Shown here: piece after piece, positions 25,205-34,189 of the stretch
Layout of the letters: each line of letters starts with the position of its first letter
How positions within the stretch are numbered: position 1 is the first letter of the stretch
Origin: Marinobacter sp. NP-4(2019)
Lineage (GTDB): Bacteria; Pseudomonadota; Gammaproteobacteria; Pseudomonadales; Oleiphilaceae
Assembly (NCBI RefSeq): GCF_003994855.1
Contig: NZ_CP034142.1
Location: 620,001 to 684,000 of the forward strand
Direction of reading: 5' to 3'
Length of the DNA stretch: 64,000 nt
Translations under genes and position numbers: made by a program
Notes under the pieces: model-generated
Told to the model about the DNA's origin: nothing
Database searches by the model: none
Seen by the model: the letters and a program-made list of their open reading frames with translations, nothing else

Positions 25205-26626
25205 TCAAATAGCGAAACCTCCGAGTTTTGTTTCGAGATACTCTTCAATTCCTTCTTGTGCACCTTCACGACCCAAGCCGCTGTTTTTCAACCCACCGAA
25301 AGGTGCGGCTGCGCTAGTCGGGTTAATGTCATTGATGCCAATGATGCCGAAATCCAATGCCTCAAAAGCCCGCATTGCGGTTCCTATATCGTTACTGTAA
25401 ATATAGGCCGCCAATCCGTACTCAGTGTCATTAGCCATAGCAATGACATCTTTCTCGGAGCGGTAGGTGATGACGGGAGCGATTGGGCCAAAAGTCTCCT
25501 CCCTGTAAATTCTCATAGGCTCTGTGACGCCAGAAAGGACCGTCGGCGCGTAGAAATAGCCGCCCGATAGCCCTTTTTCAGTCAGGCGCTGGCCGCCAGT
25601 ATGAACTTTCGCACCGCGAGAAATGGCGTCTTTTACTTGGCCATCGACCTTCCCAACCGCCAGTTCGTTGATTAAAGGTCCGATTCCTATGCCGTTTTCC
25701 AATCCATTGCCGGCCTTGAGCCGGCTGGCACGGCTGGTTAGCTCTTGGATAAAGGGCTCGGCATGATCCTCATGCACAAAAATCCGGTTGGGGCTTATGC
25801 ATGCCTGGCCAGTATTTAAGAACTTTACGAGAGATAAGCCTTTTGCCGCATGAACCGGGTCGGCATCTGGAAATACGATAGCCGGAGCGTGGCCACCTAG
25901 CTCCATGGAAACCCGCTTCATGTTCGTTGCCGCTAGCCCATTCAACTCTTTACCAACCTGCGTGGAGCCGGTAAAGGTCAGTTTGCGTACTCTTGGGTCA
26001 GTGCAAAAAACTTCACCCACACGAGATGGGTTTTGCACGGTGAGCAGGTTAATTACTCCCGGGGGGAACCCCGCTTCGTCGAAGATCTCCATCATAGCCC
26101 TAGCGCAAAGAGGTGTGCTTTCGGCGGGCTTAAGAATGACCGTGCAGCCTGCCGCCAAGGCCGGAGCAAGCTTGCGCGTGATCATCGAAATTGGATAATT
26201 CCAGGGGGTAATAGCTCCAACGACTCCCACGGGAGACTTGTGTACCAAAAAGCGCTGATTTTCTCGGGCAGATGGGATGATCTGGCCATACATTCGCTTC
26301 GCCTCCTCAGCGAACCAAAGTAGAAAATCAGCCCCGTATTGCACTTCATTGAGAGAGGCCTTAAGAGGCTTTCCTTGTTCTCGAGTCATCAGCTCAGCTA
26401 GCTGGCTTTTTTGACGAACCATTAACTCCCAAGCTCGATAAAGTAGCTCAGATCGTTGGTACGCGGTCGTTTTTTTCCAGTCGGCAAAAGCGATGTCAGC
26501 GGCCGCAACGGCCGCTTCGATATCATGTTCATTGGCGTCTGGAACTCTTCCTATAACTTCGCCCGTCGCAGGGTTTGTTACAGCGAAGTCGGAATTTCCT
26601 GCCTTCCATTTTCCATCGATATACAT
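25205..26626 (-). CDS. NAD(P)-dependent aldehyde dehydrogenase (succinate-semialdehyde dehydrogenase-like)
   Basis: The 473-residue protein has the ALDH landmarks: TPWNYPISMITRKLAPALAAG, the NAD-binding FTGSTQVGKEL, the general base Glu in MELGGHAPAIVF, and the catalytic Cys in NTGQACISPNRIFVHE. The closest general type is the GabD-like group that oxidises omega-semialdehydes to dicarboxylates. It is the last gene of a four-gene operon (malonyl-CoA decarboxylase, SDR, acyl-CoA dehydrogenase, this gene). In this setting it may make a dicarboxylic acid or oxidise a semialdehyde. The exact aldehyde is not determined. Confidence 0.88.
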   Translation of the reverse strand: MYIDGKWKAGNSDFAVTNPATGEVIGRVPDANEHDIEAAVAAADIAFADWKKTTAYQRSELLYRAWELMVRQKSQLAELMTREQGKPLKASLNEVQYGADFLLWFAEEAKRMYGQIIPSARENQRFLVHKSPVGVVGAITPWNYPISMITRKLAPALAAGCTVILKPAESTPLCARAMMEIFDEAGFPPGVINLLTVQNPSRVGEVFCTDPRVRKLTFTGSTQVGKELNGLAATNMKRVSMELGGHAPAIVFPDADPVHAAKGLSLVKFLNTGQACISPNRIFVHEDHAEPFIQELTSRASRLKAGNGLENGIGIGPLINELAVGKVDGQVKDAISRGAKVHTGGQRLTEKGLSGGYFYAPTVLSGVTEPMRIYREETFGPIAPVITYRSEKDVIAMANDTEYGLAAYIYSNDIGTAMRAFEALDFGIIGINDINPTSAAAPFGGLKNSGLGREGAQEGIEEYLETKLGGFAI

Positions 26627-26648
26627 GAGGGTTTACCTTCGGTCTTTA

Positions 26649-28427
26649 TTAGAATTCACTTTCCGGTAGAGCCATCACAGCCTCTTCGCCAGAACGTAAT
26701 GCGATGAGGTGGCCGGAGCAGCGAGGTAAAATGTGATCCATAAAGAAGTTGGTAATAGCCCGTTTATTTTCAGCGAACGAATCCTGCTCGCCGCAATGCT
26801 CTTCGGCGGCGATTGCTGATTTAACCATCAACCAACCTGCCGTAACGATCGAGCTCAACATAAGATAATCGAATGCAACTGCGCCGACGAATTGATCTTC
26901 CTCGCCACGCTCGAGGACAACTTGTGTCGCTTCCTCCAAACAAGCTACAGCTTGATCAAAGCGTGCTTGGCGTTCAGCACTCAACACAGAATGAGCGTTA
27001 GCCGACGTCGTGAGCATGTGCATATCTTCAATTAGCTCCGCCATAGCTTGGCCCTTACTGCGAACGGTTTTTCGGCCGATAAGATCAAGGGCCTGTATGC
27101 CGTTGGTGCCCTCGTAAATCGGCAGAATTCGAGCGTCTCGATAGTGTTGCGCGACACCGGTTTCTTCAATGAAACCCATTCCGCCATGGCATTGAATACC
27201 CAGAGACGTTACTTCCTGGGCGATCTCAGTACACCAGCCTTTTACTAGTGGAGTAAACAGGTCTGCACGTCGCTGGTAGCGGGCTCGAATCTCCTCTGGC
27301 AAATCCTTGGCTGAGGCGAAGTCTACGGCGACACAGCCTGTATAGGCCAATGCTCGAGCTGCTTCCGTAAGCGTCCTCATAGTCATGAGCATCCTGCGCA
27401 CATCCGGGTGTCTGATGAGCTTGGAGGGGCCGCTTTCACCAGGAGCTGTACCTTGGGTACGCTCAAAAACATAGTCGCGGGTTTGTTGATAGGTTCGCTC
27501 AGATATCGAGACACCTTGCAGGCCAACCGTGAGGCGAGCGTTATTCATCATGGTGAACATGCACGCCAGTCCGCGGTTTTCCTCTCCTACCAGGTATCCA
27601 ATAGCGCCTTCCTCATCTCCGAAACTCATGACACAAGTCGGACTCGCATGAATACCTAGCTTGTGCTCAAGAGACACAGCACGGCAGTCGTTTCTGGAGC
27701 CGATATCACCCGAAGAAGTTATTAGGTATTTGGGAACCGCAAAGAGGGATATTCCTTTTACGCCCGGTGGCGCATCCGGTAGTCGGGCTAGCACAAGATG
27801 GATGATATTCTCCGCCATGTCGTGCTCACCCCACGTGATGTAAATCTTTTGCCCTTTTATCCTGTAAGCATCGCCTTCTGGCCGAGCCTGAGTCCGTATG
27901 CCGGATAAGTCAGAACCCGATTGAGGCTCGGTAAGATTCATGGTCCCAGTCCACTGCCCTGAGATCATTTTGGGTAACAGCAGCTCCTTGAGGGTATCGG
28001 ACGCGTTCTCCGACAGTGCTTCAACGGCTCCTTGTGATAACAAAGGACAGAGCCCCCACGCCATGTTCGCGGCATGCCACATTTCCTGAACAGGAATAGC
28101 CAGGGAAAAAGGCAGGCCTTGACCACCAAATTCCGTTTCAAACTGAAGGCTTGCCCAGCCACCCTCTGCGTATTGCTGATAGGCCTCACGAAACCCGCTA
28201 GGTGTGGCAACGTTATAGTCACCGTCGAGGCGAACGCCGGTTCGGTCCCCAATAGCATTCGTGGGAGCAATGGCTGAAGAGGAGAACTTGGCTGCCTCTT
28301 CAAGAATCGCCGACACAAGATCATCTGACGCGTCTTCATAGCCACAGGCCTTTGTCATCTCGGAGAATCCGGCGACATGTTTGAGTGTAAAGGCCATTTC
28401 ACGGGTAGGTGCTCTGTAATCTGTCAT
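26649..28427 (-). CDS. Long-form acyl-CoA dehydrogenase (DmdC-like group)
   Basis: At 592 residues this is longer than ordinary acyl-CoA dehydrogenases (about 390) and matches the group with an extra C-terminal domain that includes DmdC (methylmercaptopropionyl-CoA dehydrogenase). It shows the N-terminal YRAPTREMAFTLKHV, the FAD/substrate region GTMNLTEPQSGSDLSGIRT, DAYRIKGQKIYITWGEHDM, the central ARLTVGLQGV and IQCHGGMGFIEETGVAQHYRDARI followed by IYEGTNGIQALDLIGRK. It introduces a 2,3 double bond into an acyl-CoA. It lies 12 nt after the SDR gene, consistent with beta-oxidation. Confidence 0.88.
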   Translation of the reverse strand: MTDYRAPTREMAFTLKHVAGFSEMTKACGYEDASDDLVSAILEEAAKFSSSAIAPTNAIGDRTGVRLDGDYNVATPSGFREAYQQYAEGGWASLQFETEFGGQGLPFSLAIPVQEMWHAANMAWGLCPLLSQGAVEALSENASDTLKELLLPKMISGQWTGTMNLTEPQSGSDLSGIRTQARPEGDAYRIKGQKIYITWGEHDMAENIIHLVLARLPDAPPGVKGISLFAVPKYLITSSGDIGSRNDCRAVSLEHKLGIHASPTCVMSFGDEEGAIGYLVGEENRGLACMFTMMNNARLTVGLQGVSISERTYQQTRDYVFERTQGTAPGESGPSKLIRHPDVRRMLMTMRTLTEAARALAYTGCVAVDFASAKDLPEEIRARYQRRADLFTPLVKGWCTEIAQEVTSLGIQCHGGMGFIEETGVAQHYRDARILPIYEGTNGIQALDLIGRKTVRSKGQAMAELIEDMHMLTTSANAHSVLSAERQARFDQAVACLEEATQVVLERGEEDQFVGAVAFDYLMLSSIVTAGWLMVKSAIAAEEHCGEQDSFAENKRAITNFFMDHILPRCSGHLIALRSGEEAVMALPESEF

Positions 28428-28438
28428 GATCTGTCCCC

Positions 28439-29188
28439 TTAGCTCATGTACTGTCCGCCGTTTACAGACAGGTTGGTGCCGGTCACGAAACCTGCTTCAT
28501 CGGCAGTCAAGAATGCAACAGCTCTGGCAATATCTTCTGGTTGCCCAAGCCGGCCGACGGGAATACCTTCGACAATACTGTCGAGAACCTTTTCCGGGAC
28601 TTTGCGGACCATGGGAGTGTCGATATATCCGGGAGATACTGCATTCGCAGTTACGCCCTTCCGCGCGCCTTCAAGAGCTATTGATTTAGTGAATCCATAA
28701 ATACCTGCTTTTGTCGCGGCATAGTTCGACTGTCCAAACTGGCCTTTCTCACCGTTCAGCGAGGAAATGTTTACGATTCGGCCGAACCCTCGTTGGCACA
28801 TTCCCTCGAATACCTGATGACACATGTTGAACATCGAAGTCAGATTGACGTTTACAACCTGGTTCCATTGTTCAGGTTGCATCTTTTTGAGTGGGGCATC
28901 GTTAGTGATGCCGGCGTTGTTGACGAGAATGTCGACGGGGCCGTGATTTTCTGTGACTTTTGTTATGAAAGACTCGCAGCTTTCGAAACTTGTGACATCC
29001 AACGGGTAAATGGCTGTCTCATAGCCTTCTTCCAGCATGGTTGCTTGCCATTTTTGCCCCTCTTCGGTCGAGCGTGTGTCTGGCAGGTGAGATGCGATGA
29101 CAGCACGCCCCTGGCTGATCAGGGCTTTACACATGCTGCTTCCAAGTCCGCCAATAGCGCCAGTTACAACAGCTACACGAGTACTCAT
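28439..29188 (-). CDS. SDR family 3-hydroxyacyl/acetoacetyl-CoA reductase-like (PhaB/FabG type)
   Basis: A 249-residue short-chain dehydrogenase with the TGAIGGLGSSM cofactor motif (TGxxxGxG), NNAG (VDILVNNAGITND), the catalytic Ser in IVNISSLNGEKGQFGQ, and YAATK giving Tyr and Lys. NVNLTSMFNMCHQVFEGM and the ending GTNLSVNGGQYMS are typical of PhaB acetoacetyl-CoA reductases. Next to an acyl-CoA dehydrogenase and a MaoC hydratase it most likely interconverts 3-hydroxyacyl- and 3-oxoacyl-CoA. It starts 26 nt after the malonyl-CoA decarboxylase stop. Confidence 0.87.
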   Translation of the reverse strand: MSTRVAVVTGAIGGLGSSMCKALISQGRAVIASHLPDTRSTEEGQKWQATMLEEGYETAIYPLDVTSFESCESFITKVTENHGPVDILVNNAGITNDAPLKKMQPEQWNQVVNVNLTSMFNMCHQVFEGMCQRGFGRIVNISSLNGEKGQFGQSNYAATKAGIYGFTKSIALEGARKGVTANAVSPGYIDTPMVRKVPEKVLDSIVEGIPVGRLGQPEDIARAVAFLTADEAGFVTGTNLSVNGGQYMS

Positions 29189-29214
29189 AGGTTTCTCCTT
29201 TTTCTGTCTTTTGG

Positions 29215-30582
29215 TTACTTAAGTAATTTCTTCACAGCCGGCGATTTGGAAATTACGCCCTCTGAGGTGTATTGCTGGCTGCGGTATTCGATTTTTGGAA
29301 GCTCGTACAGGTAGTTCACCATCAAGCCACCAGATTGCTCGAGGCCTTTTTGAGAGGTGTCAGCCATCCAGTTCAGCCGAGCAACCTGAGCGCCGTTGCT
29401 CAGGTGAAAATGTGCGACAGGATCCATTGCGCGCTCTTTATCCTTCCTGCAAAGGCAGAGATAGGATGCGGCCAGTTTTTGCAGTGCGTCCTGTTTTGTT
29501 TGAAGAGATTCATTTGCTTCAATGATGGAAGGCACACGTGGAGGAGCAAGACTCAGCCACTGTTCTCCGCCGGGGAGATCACACAGCTCGGCGGGAGTGC
29601 AGTTTTCCAGCCACTTTACGAACCCGGGGATAGGGGATAGCGTTGCGAACTGTTTTAGCTGGGAGAATTCTTCACTGAGTCTTTTAACAACCTCCTTAAT
29701 GAGAAAGTTGCCAAAGCTGATGCCTGAGAGACCTTTTTGGGCGTTAGAGATTGAGTAAAAAATGGCTGTGTCAGCGGTCTCAATATCCTGCGTCGGAGCA
29801 TCCTCATCCAGCAGCTTCTGGACATTGCCGGCAAGGCCGTTAACCAGTGCAACTTCCACAAATATCAGAGGCTCTTCCGGCATATTCGGGTGGATGAATG
29901 CGAAGCAGCGCCTGTCCGAATCCAGTCGATTTTTCAAGTCGCTCCAGCTTTGAATCGCATGAACCGCCTCGTAGGCGATCAGCTTTTCCAAAATGGCAGC
30001 GCTGGAGTTCCAATTGATTTCTTCCAGTTGCAGTAAGCCAACATCGAACCAAGCTCCGAGGAGCTCTTTCAAATCCGTTTCGAGCGGTTTGAGTGCGGGA
30101 TAGTCTTTGCAGAATGTGAGTAGTTCGCTTCGCATGTCGACGAGAAATTTTACGCCCGAAGGCACGCCGTTAAATTGCTTTAGAAGTGTCGTGCGACTTG
30201 GCTCAAGAGATTTTCTCAGTCGCTGGGCTGCGCGAGTTTTTTCGTTAGGATTGGCCACCTGCCATTGTTTGATGCCTTCTTCAACATCGCTCTCGTTTAC
30301 ACCGTATTGCTCTGCTAACAGCCCGAGAAATCTGACTTTGCCGGTCTGAGAAAGTTTTAAGTAGGCGCGGCCGAGAAGCGCTGCGCGATGACGAGCCTCT
30401 ACTTGGCCGCCGTTTTCGGCCAGGCAGTTATCAATCCACTCTTTCACTGTCGCCAAGTCGGCGTCGGGCATATCTTCGGCAATGTTCATGATGTCCGCCC
30501 CGCGCCGACCGACAGCATCCATGCCTCCAGGCACAAGTTTCTTAAAAGCCCTCTCAAAGATATTGATTGGTTGAGTTTGCAT
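29215..30582 (-). CDS. Malonyl-CoA decarboxylase
   Basis: The 455-residue protein matches the MCD family (PF05292 type): an N-terminal helical domain (FLGLLAEQYGVNESDVEEGIKQW) and a catalytic GNAT-like domain with GVKFLVDMRSELLTFCKDYPALKPLE, CFAFIHPNMPEEPLIFVEVAL, FYSISNAQKGLSGISFGNFLIK and the C-terminal RLNWMADTSQKGLEQSGGLMVNYLY. The enzyme converts malonyl-CoA to acetyl-CoA and carbon dioxide. It heads the minus-strand operon. Its presence with beta-oxidation enzymes suggests that catabolism in this cluster ends in malonyl-CoA or malonate. Confidence 0.92.
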   Translation of the reverse strand: MQTQPINIFERAFKKLVPGGMDAVGRRGADIMNIAEDMPDADLATVKEWIDNCLAENGGQVEARHRAALLGRAYLKLSQTGKVRFLGLLAEQYGVNESDVEEGIKQWQVANPNEKTRAAQRLRKSLEPSRTTLLKQFNGVPSGVKFLVDMRSELLTFCKDYPALKPLETDLKELLGAWFDVGLLQLEEINWNSSAAILEKLIAYEAVHAIQSWSDLKNRLDSDRRCFAFIHPNMPEEPLIFVEVALVNGLAGNVQKLLDEDAPTQDIETADTAIFYSISNAQKGLSGISFGNFLIKEVVKRLSEEFSQLKQFATLSPIPGFVKWLENCTPAELCDLPGGEQWLSLAPPRVPSIIEANESLQTKQDALQKLAASYLCLCRKDKERAMDPVAHFHLSNGAQVARLNWMADTSQKGLEQSGGLMVNYLYELPKIEYRSQQYTSEGVISKSPAVKKLLK

Positions 30583-30653
30583 GCCGCGTTTCCCCTTGAT
30601 TTAGGCGGTTTCGTCTTTGTTGTTTGAAGGAAGGCTATCAGAGCAATCTCGAA

Positions 30654-30677
30654 AAACCAAGTAAAAATACTTGGTTT
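30654..30677. promoter_or_regulatory. Perfect palindrome in the divergent promoter of the two catabolic operons
   Basis: AAACCAAGTA (30654-30663) and TACTTGGTTT (30668-30677) are perfect 10-bp inverted repeats around AAAA. The site lies between the malonyl-CoA decarboxylase operon (minus) and the MaoC operon (plus), and one arm with flanks recurs at 21841-21856 before the permease gene. It is a strong operator candidate; the regulator is not known, but the FixJ-type response regulator at 33343 is the nearest one. Confidence 0.7.
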
Positions 30678-30733
30678 AGAGGATGGAAACCATTAGTGTA
30701 TAAAACTCATGGATCAAGTTTAGGAGTATAGAT

Positions 30734-31165
30734 ATGCAAGAACTACATGGGTACTATCTGGAGGATCTGGAAGTTGGCATGGAGGCGTTCTACGCCAAAA
30801 CGATCACGGACGCGGACGTGACCTTGTTTGCTGGAATCAGCGGCGACGACAATCCAGTCCATATCAACGATGAATATGCCAAAACGACTGTCTTCAAGGA
30901 GAGGATCGTCCACGGCATGTTCAGCGCAGCGCTAATTTCTGCCGTACTCGGCACCCGACTACCTGGACCTGGAGCTATCTACATTGATCAACAGATCAGC
31001 TTCAAAGCTCCTGTGCACATAGGAGACACGGTCGTTGCAAAGGCAAAAATTGTTGAAATCAATCAAGAGCGCCGACGGGTGAAGCTGGAGACCACTTGTA
31101 AGGTTGGCGATACGGTTGTCGCCGAGGGGGTCGCAACAAACATGGTCGACCGCCGCCCAGCCTAA
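30734..31165 (+). CDS. MaoC family (R)-specific enoyl-CoA hydratase
   Basis: A 143-residue single hot-dog domain protein, the length of PhaJ/MaoC hydratases. The catalytic Asp-His dyad motif is visible: ITDADVTLFAGISGDDNPVHINDEYAKTTVFKERIVHGMFSAAL. It hydrates trans-2-enoyl-CoA to (R)-3-hydroxyacyl-CoA, which fits between the acyl-CoA dehydrogenase and the PhaB-like reductase encoded on the opposite strand. It starts the plus-strand operon, with TTTAGGAG upstream of the ATG. Confidence 0.9.
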   Translation: MQELHGYYLEDLEVGMEAFYAKTITDADVTLFAGISGDDNPVHINDEYAKTTVFKERIVHGMFSAALISAVLGTRLPGPGAIYIDQQISFKAPVHIGDTVVAKAKIVEINQERRRVKLETTCKVGDTVVAEGVATNMVDRRPA

Positions 31166-31180
31166 TGCGGAGAGTTAGTT

Positions 31181-31726
31181 ATGCTACTGGAAAAAGAAAA
31201 GTCCTTTTTGGCGCTCATTGATGTTCAGGCTCGGCTTTTGCCCGGAGTTCATGAGCACGAACGACTGGTCAAAAACTGTAATTGGCTGGTACGTCTAGCG
31301 CATCTTATGGATGTGCCTGCAATTGGTTCTGAACAATATCCTGATGGTCTTGGGCATACAGAAGAGGGGCTGCGTGAGCTTGTGGGCGAAGCCAATATTC
31401 ATGGCAAGACCTGTTTTTCGAGTATAGATGACCCTGGATTCTATCAATCTCTCAAGGCTTACGATCGCGAACAAGTGGTGGTCTGCGGCATGGAATCCCA
31501 AGCCTGCGTAATGCAATCTGCCATGAGAATGCACGAGGAAGGTTTGGAGGTGTTCGTTGTTGCAGATGCCATTTCTGCTCGAGATCCTTTCGATACTGAG
31601 ATTTCGTTGCGCCGTATGGAACAGGCCGGGATCAGACTGGTGACGCGAGAAATGGTTGGTTTCGAATGGCTGCGCCGTTCCGACGCATCCCAATTCAAGG
31701 CTTTCAGCAAGGAATTCCTGCAATAA
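31181..31726 (+). CDS. Isochorismatase-like cysteine hydrolase
   Basis: A 181-residue protein of the isochorismatase/nicotinamidase superfamily. FLALIDVQARLLPGV carries the first catalytic Asp, and VVVCGMESQACVMQSAMRMHEEGLEVFVVADAISARD carries the nucleophilic Cys. The HGKTCFSS stretch takes the position of the usual K-x-x-F/Y-S site. Members hydrolyse amides, ureido groups or enol ethers. It begins 16 nt after the MaoC gene, so it probably serves the same pathway, for example releasing an acid from an amide; the substrate is unknown. Confidence 0.8.
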   Translation: MLLEKEKSFLALIDVQARLLPGVHEHERLVKNCNWLVRLAHLMDVPAIGSEQYPDGLGHTEEGLRELVGEANIHGKTCFSSIDDPGFYQSLKAYDREQVVVCGMESQACVMQSAMRMHEEGLEVFVVADAISARDPFDTEISLRRMEQAGIRLVTREMVGFEWLRRSDASQFKAFSKEFLQ

Positions 31727-31800
31727 TGAGGATCGGCCCTCAGCCGTTTTTGGTCGGGGGCCACATTTTATAACTGGTTTGGCTTAGACAAACTCTAGAT

Positions 31801-33336
31801 TTGGATGTAAATGAATATATGAAGAGCCGTACTCCAGAAGAGGGATTATCCGCGTTGACAGACGATGCAGAGCGGAATCGTCTTTTGGCAGAGATGGCAG
31901 AGCAGTCCACGGACATGATTTCGAGGCATACTCCCGAGGATTGGCTCTTCATCTACGCATCTCCCGCCGTCACTCATCTGCTGGGCTACAGCGTAGAAGA
32001 GATTGTCGGGATGTCGGCTTATGATCTTTACCATCCCGATGACGTGGAAGATTTTCGGTTGCGCGCACCCACGGTGAATTACGATCGCGGACTTTACACC
32101 CACACCTATAGGTTTCGTTGTAAGGATGGCCACTATACATGGCTTGAAAGCACGAGCCGGACGATTCGTGATCCAGCCACTAATGAAATACAAGAAATTT
32201 TGGTGGTTTCGAGGGACGCAACACACAGAATAAAGGCAGACAAGGCAAATCGGCGGCTCGCGAGAGTTTTAGAAAGCACCCAGGATCTCGTGATTTTTGT
32301 AAATCTGGACCTGACGGTTTCCCACCTTAATGACGCTGCCAGAAAGGCGTTGCAGCTTGAGGAAACTGATTATACAGCCTTGGCTTTGTCGCAATTTGTG
32401 AACGACAAAGGTATGCGGAAACTGGTTGACGAAGGGATTCCGCTGGCAAAAGCGACAGGTCACTGGCGCGGAGAGCTGATCATGTCGGGTGTCAGAAGGA
32501 AACGTATTCCGGTCATGCTGGAATTGTTGGTGCACCGTTCTCTTCATGGAGATATCGAGTATTTTTCACTCGTTGCGCATGATTTGACTGAAAAGAAAGC
32601 CGCAGAGAAGCAATTAAAAGAGTATCAAGCCGACATAGACCATGCCAGTCGGCTGGTCACGATGGGGGAGCTGGCATCTAGTCTTGCGCACGAGCTCAAT
32701 CAACCACTTTCGGCGATAGTGAACTACCTGAGAGGAATAGAGCGACGTTTTTCAGGAGCAAAAAGCATTTCGTGGGCTGATGTCGAGGTTCCCATCAGTC
32801 GAAGTATTCGAACCGCGTTGAGAGCTGGAGAGATTGTCCACCGGATGATGGATTTTACGCGGAAACAGGAACCAGAAGTCGCTTCACTCAATTTGCCAGA
32901 GCTAATTCGCGATGTGATGGACTTGTGCGACGCGATGGCTGACCGCAGCGGCGTCCAGTTAACTTTAGAAGCCGAATCTGACTTGCCTCACGTGACGGGT
33001 GATCGTATCCAATTGGAGCAGGTGCTTATGAATCTTCTCGTCAATGCGATCGAGGCAAGCCAAACGGCTGCTGAGACTTCGGCCAAAGTGCATATTGGTG
33101 TGACGCAATATGAAAGCCGACAGTTACGTGTAACGATTGACGATGAGGGAGCCGGTATCAAAGAAAGTGACATGCCTCGCCTTTTCGACCGTTTCTTTTC
33201 GACGAAGCAGAGTGGTCTGGGAATGGGGCTGGCCATCAGTCGCTCATTGGTGGAGAATCTCGGTGGCGAGCTTTGGGCCGAGAACCTCCCGAGTGGCGGC
33301 GCCCGTTTTTCATTTACCCTGAATATTGCTGATTAA
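31801..33336 (+). CDS. PAS-domain sensor histidine kinase (FixL/StyS-like)
   Basis: A soluble 511-residue kinase without clear membrane helices. PAS domain one (about residues 20-140, EDWLFIYASPAVTHLLGYSVEEIVGMSAYDLYHPDD) is followed by PAS two (about 145-270). Then come HisKA with the phosphorylated His in GELASSLAHELNQPLSAIVNYLRG, and HATPase with EQVLMNLLVNAIEAS, VTIDDEGAGI and QSGLGMGLAISRSLVENLGG. It is followed 6 nt later by its response regulator. The TTG at 31801 has no good ribosome-binding site and ATG 31819 is an alternative start. A cytoplasmic metabolite may be the signal; one of the PAS domains probably binds it. Confidence 0.88.
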   Translation: MDVNEYMKSRTPEEGLSALTDDAERNRLLAEMAEQSTDMISRHTPEDWLFIYASPAVTHLLGYSVEEIVGMSAYDLYHPDDVEDFRLRAPTVNYDRGLYTHTYRFRCKDGHYTWLESTSRTIRDPATNEIQEILVVSRDATHRIKADKANRRLARVLESTQDLVIFVNLDLTVSHLNDAARKALQLEETDYTALALSQFVNDKGMRKLVDEGIPLAKATGHWRGELIMSGVRRKRIPVMLELLVHRSLHGDIEYFSLVAHDLTEKKAAEKQLKEYQADIDHASRLVTMGELASSLAHELNQPLSAIVNYLRGIERRFSGAKSISWADVEVPISRSIRTALRAGEIVHRMMDFTRKQEPEVASLNLPELIRDVMDLCDAMADRSGVQLTLEAESDLPHVTGDRIQLEQVLMNLLVNAIEASQTAAETSAKVHIGVTQYESRQLRVTIDDEGAGIKESDMPRLFDRFFSTKQSGLGMGLAISRSLVENLGGELWAENLPSGGARFSFTLNIAD

Positions 33337-33342
33337 TCACAC

Positions 33343-33978
33343 ATGAACTCCACACGCGAAGAACAAACCGTTTTCGTTATCGATGATGATGCTGATGTTC
33401 GCGATTCTCTGAAGTGGCTGCTTGAGTCCGTTGGACTCAAGGTGCAGACGTTTGAGAACGCCCTGGACTTTTTCGAGGCTTTCGATGAAAACGAGAGTGG
33501 TTGCATCGTGATGGATGTTCGAATGCCTGGCTTAAGCGGAATCAACGCGCAGAAAAAGCTCCCTGAGTACAATGTTGAGCTACCTGTGATTATGATCTCT
33601 GCTCACGGCAATGTGGATATGGCAGTGAGGGCTCTAACCCAAGGTGCGATGACCTTTATAGAGAAGCCCTTTGACGATCAAGTGTTGATTGACCATGTCC
33701 ACAATGCGCTTGAGAAGGATCGTCTGAGATTCTCTAAGCGTAATTCTCAGGCTCGTATTCGCGAGCACTACGACAGTCTGACGCGAAGAGAGCGACAGGT
33801 TCTGGAACTTATCGTAAAGGGTTTCTCGAATCAGGAAGCTGCGGATGAATTGGCAATCAACCGGAAAACGGTCGAGGGCCACCGCGCTCATATGATGGCC
33901 AAAATGAAGGTGGATTCCTTTGCCGAGCTGGTACAGGTGGCTATCGGTTTGGGGCTTGTCCGCAGTATTGACCAGTAA
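33343..33978 (+). CDS. FixJ/StyR-type response regulator
   Basis: The 211-residue protein has an N-terminal receiver domain (VFVIDDDADVRDSL, phospho-acceptor Asp in GCIVMDVRMPG, signalling Lys in MTFIEKPF) and a C-terminal LuxR-type helix-turn-helix (LTRRERQVLELIVKGFSNQEAADELAINRKTVEGHRAHMMAKM). It sits directly after the kinase gene and is the obvious cognate partner. It probably activates the surrounding catabolic operons; the palindrome at 30654-30677 is a candidate target. Confidence 0.9.
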   Translation: MNSTREEQTVFVIDDDADVRDSLKWLLESVGLKVQTFENALDFFEAFDENESGCIVMDVRMPGLSGINAQKKLPEYNVELPVIMISAHGNVDMAVRALTQGAMTFIEKPFDDQVLIDHVHNALEKDRLRFSKRNSQARIREHYDSLTRRERQVLELIVKGFSNQEAADELAINRKTVEGHRAHMMAKMKVDSFAELVQVAIGLGLVRSIDQ

Positions 33979-34189
33979 TGGGAAGGCCGGAGCACGACTG
34001 GGTGAATCCGATGTTTAGCTGCATTCCGCGTTTATTAGTTGTCTCCTCCCCTTTCCAAATAAGTCCTGTATCTTGACGTTGTATTGAGTCGATTTTTCGA
34101 GACAGCCTTAGCTTTGTTCTTCGATCCCGTCGCGCATTTGTAAGTCACAGAGTCCGGACACGTCGAAATACCCGAAAAAACAAAGAGCG

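Noticed and set aside
31727..31800. Terminator before the histidine kinase gene
   Set aside because: GC-rich complementary runs are present but the stem is irregular and there is no T-run.
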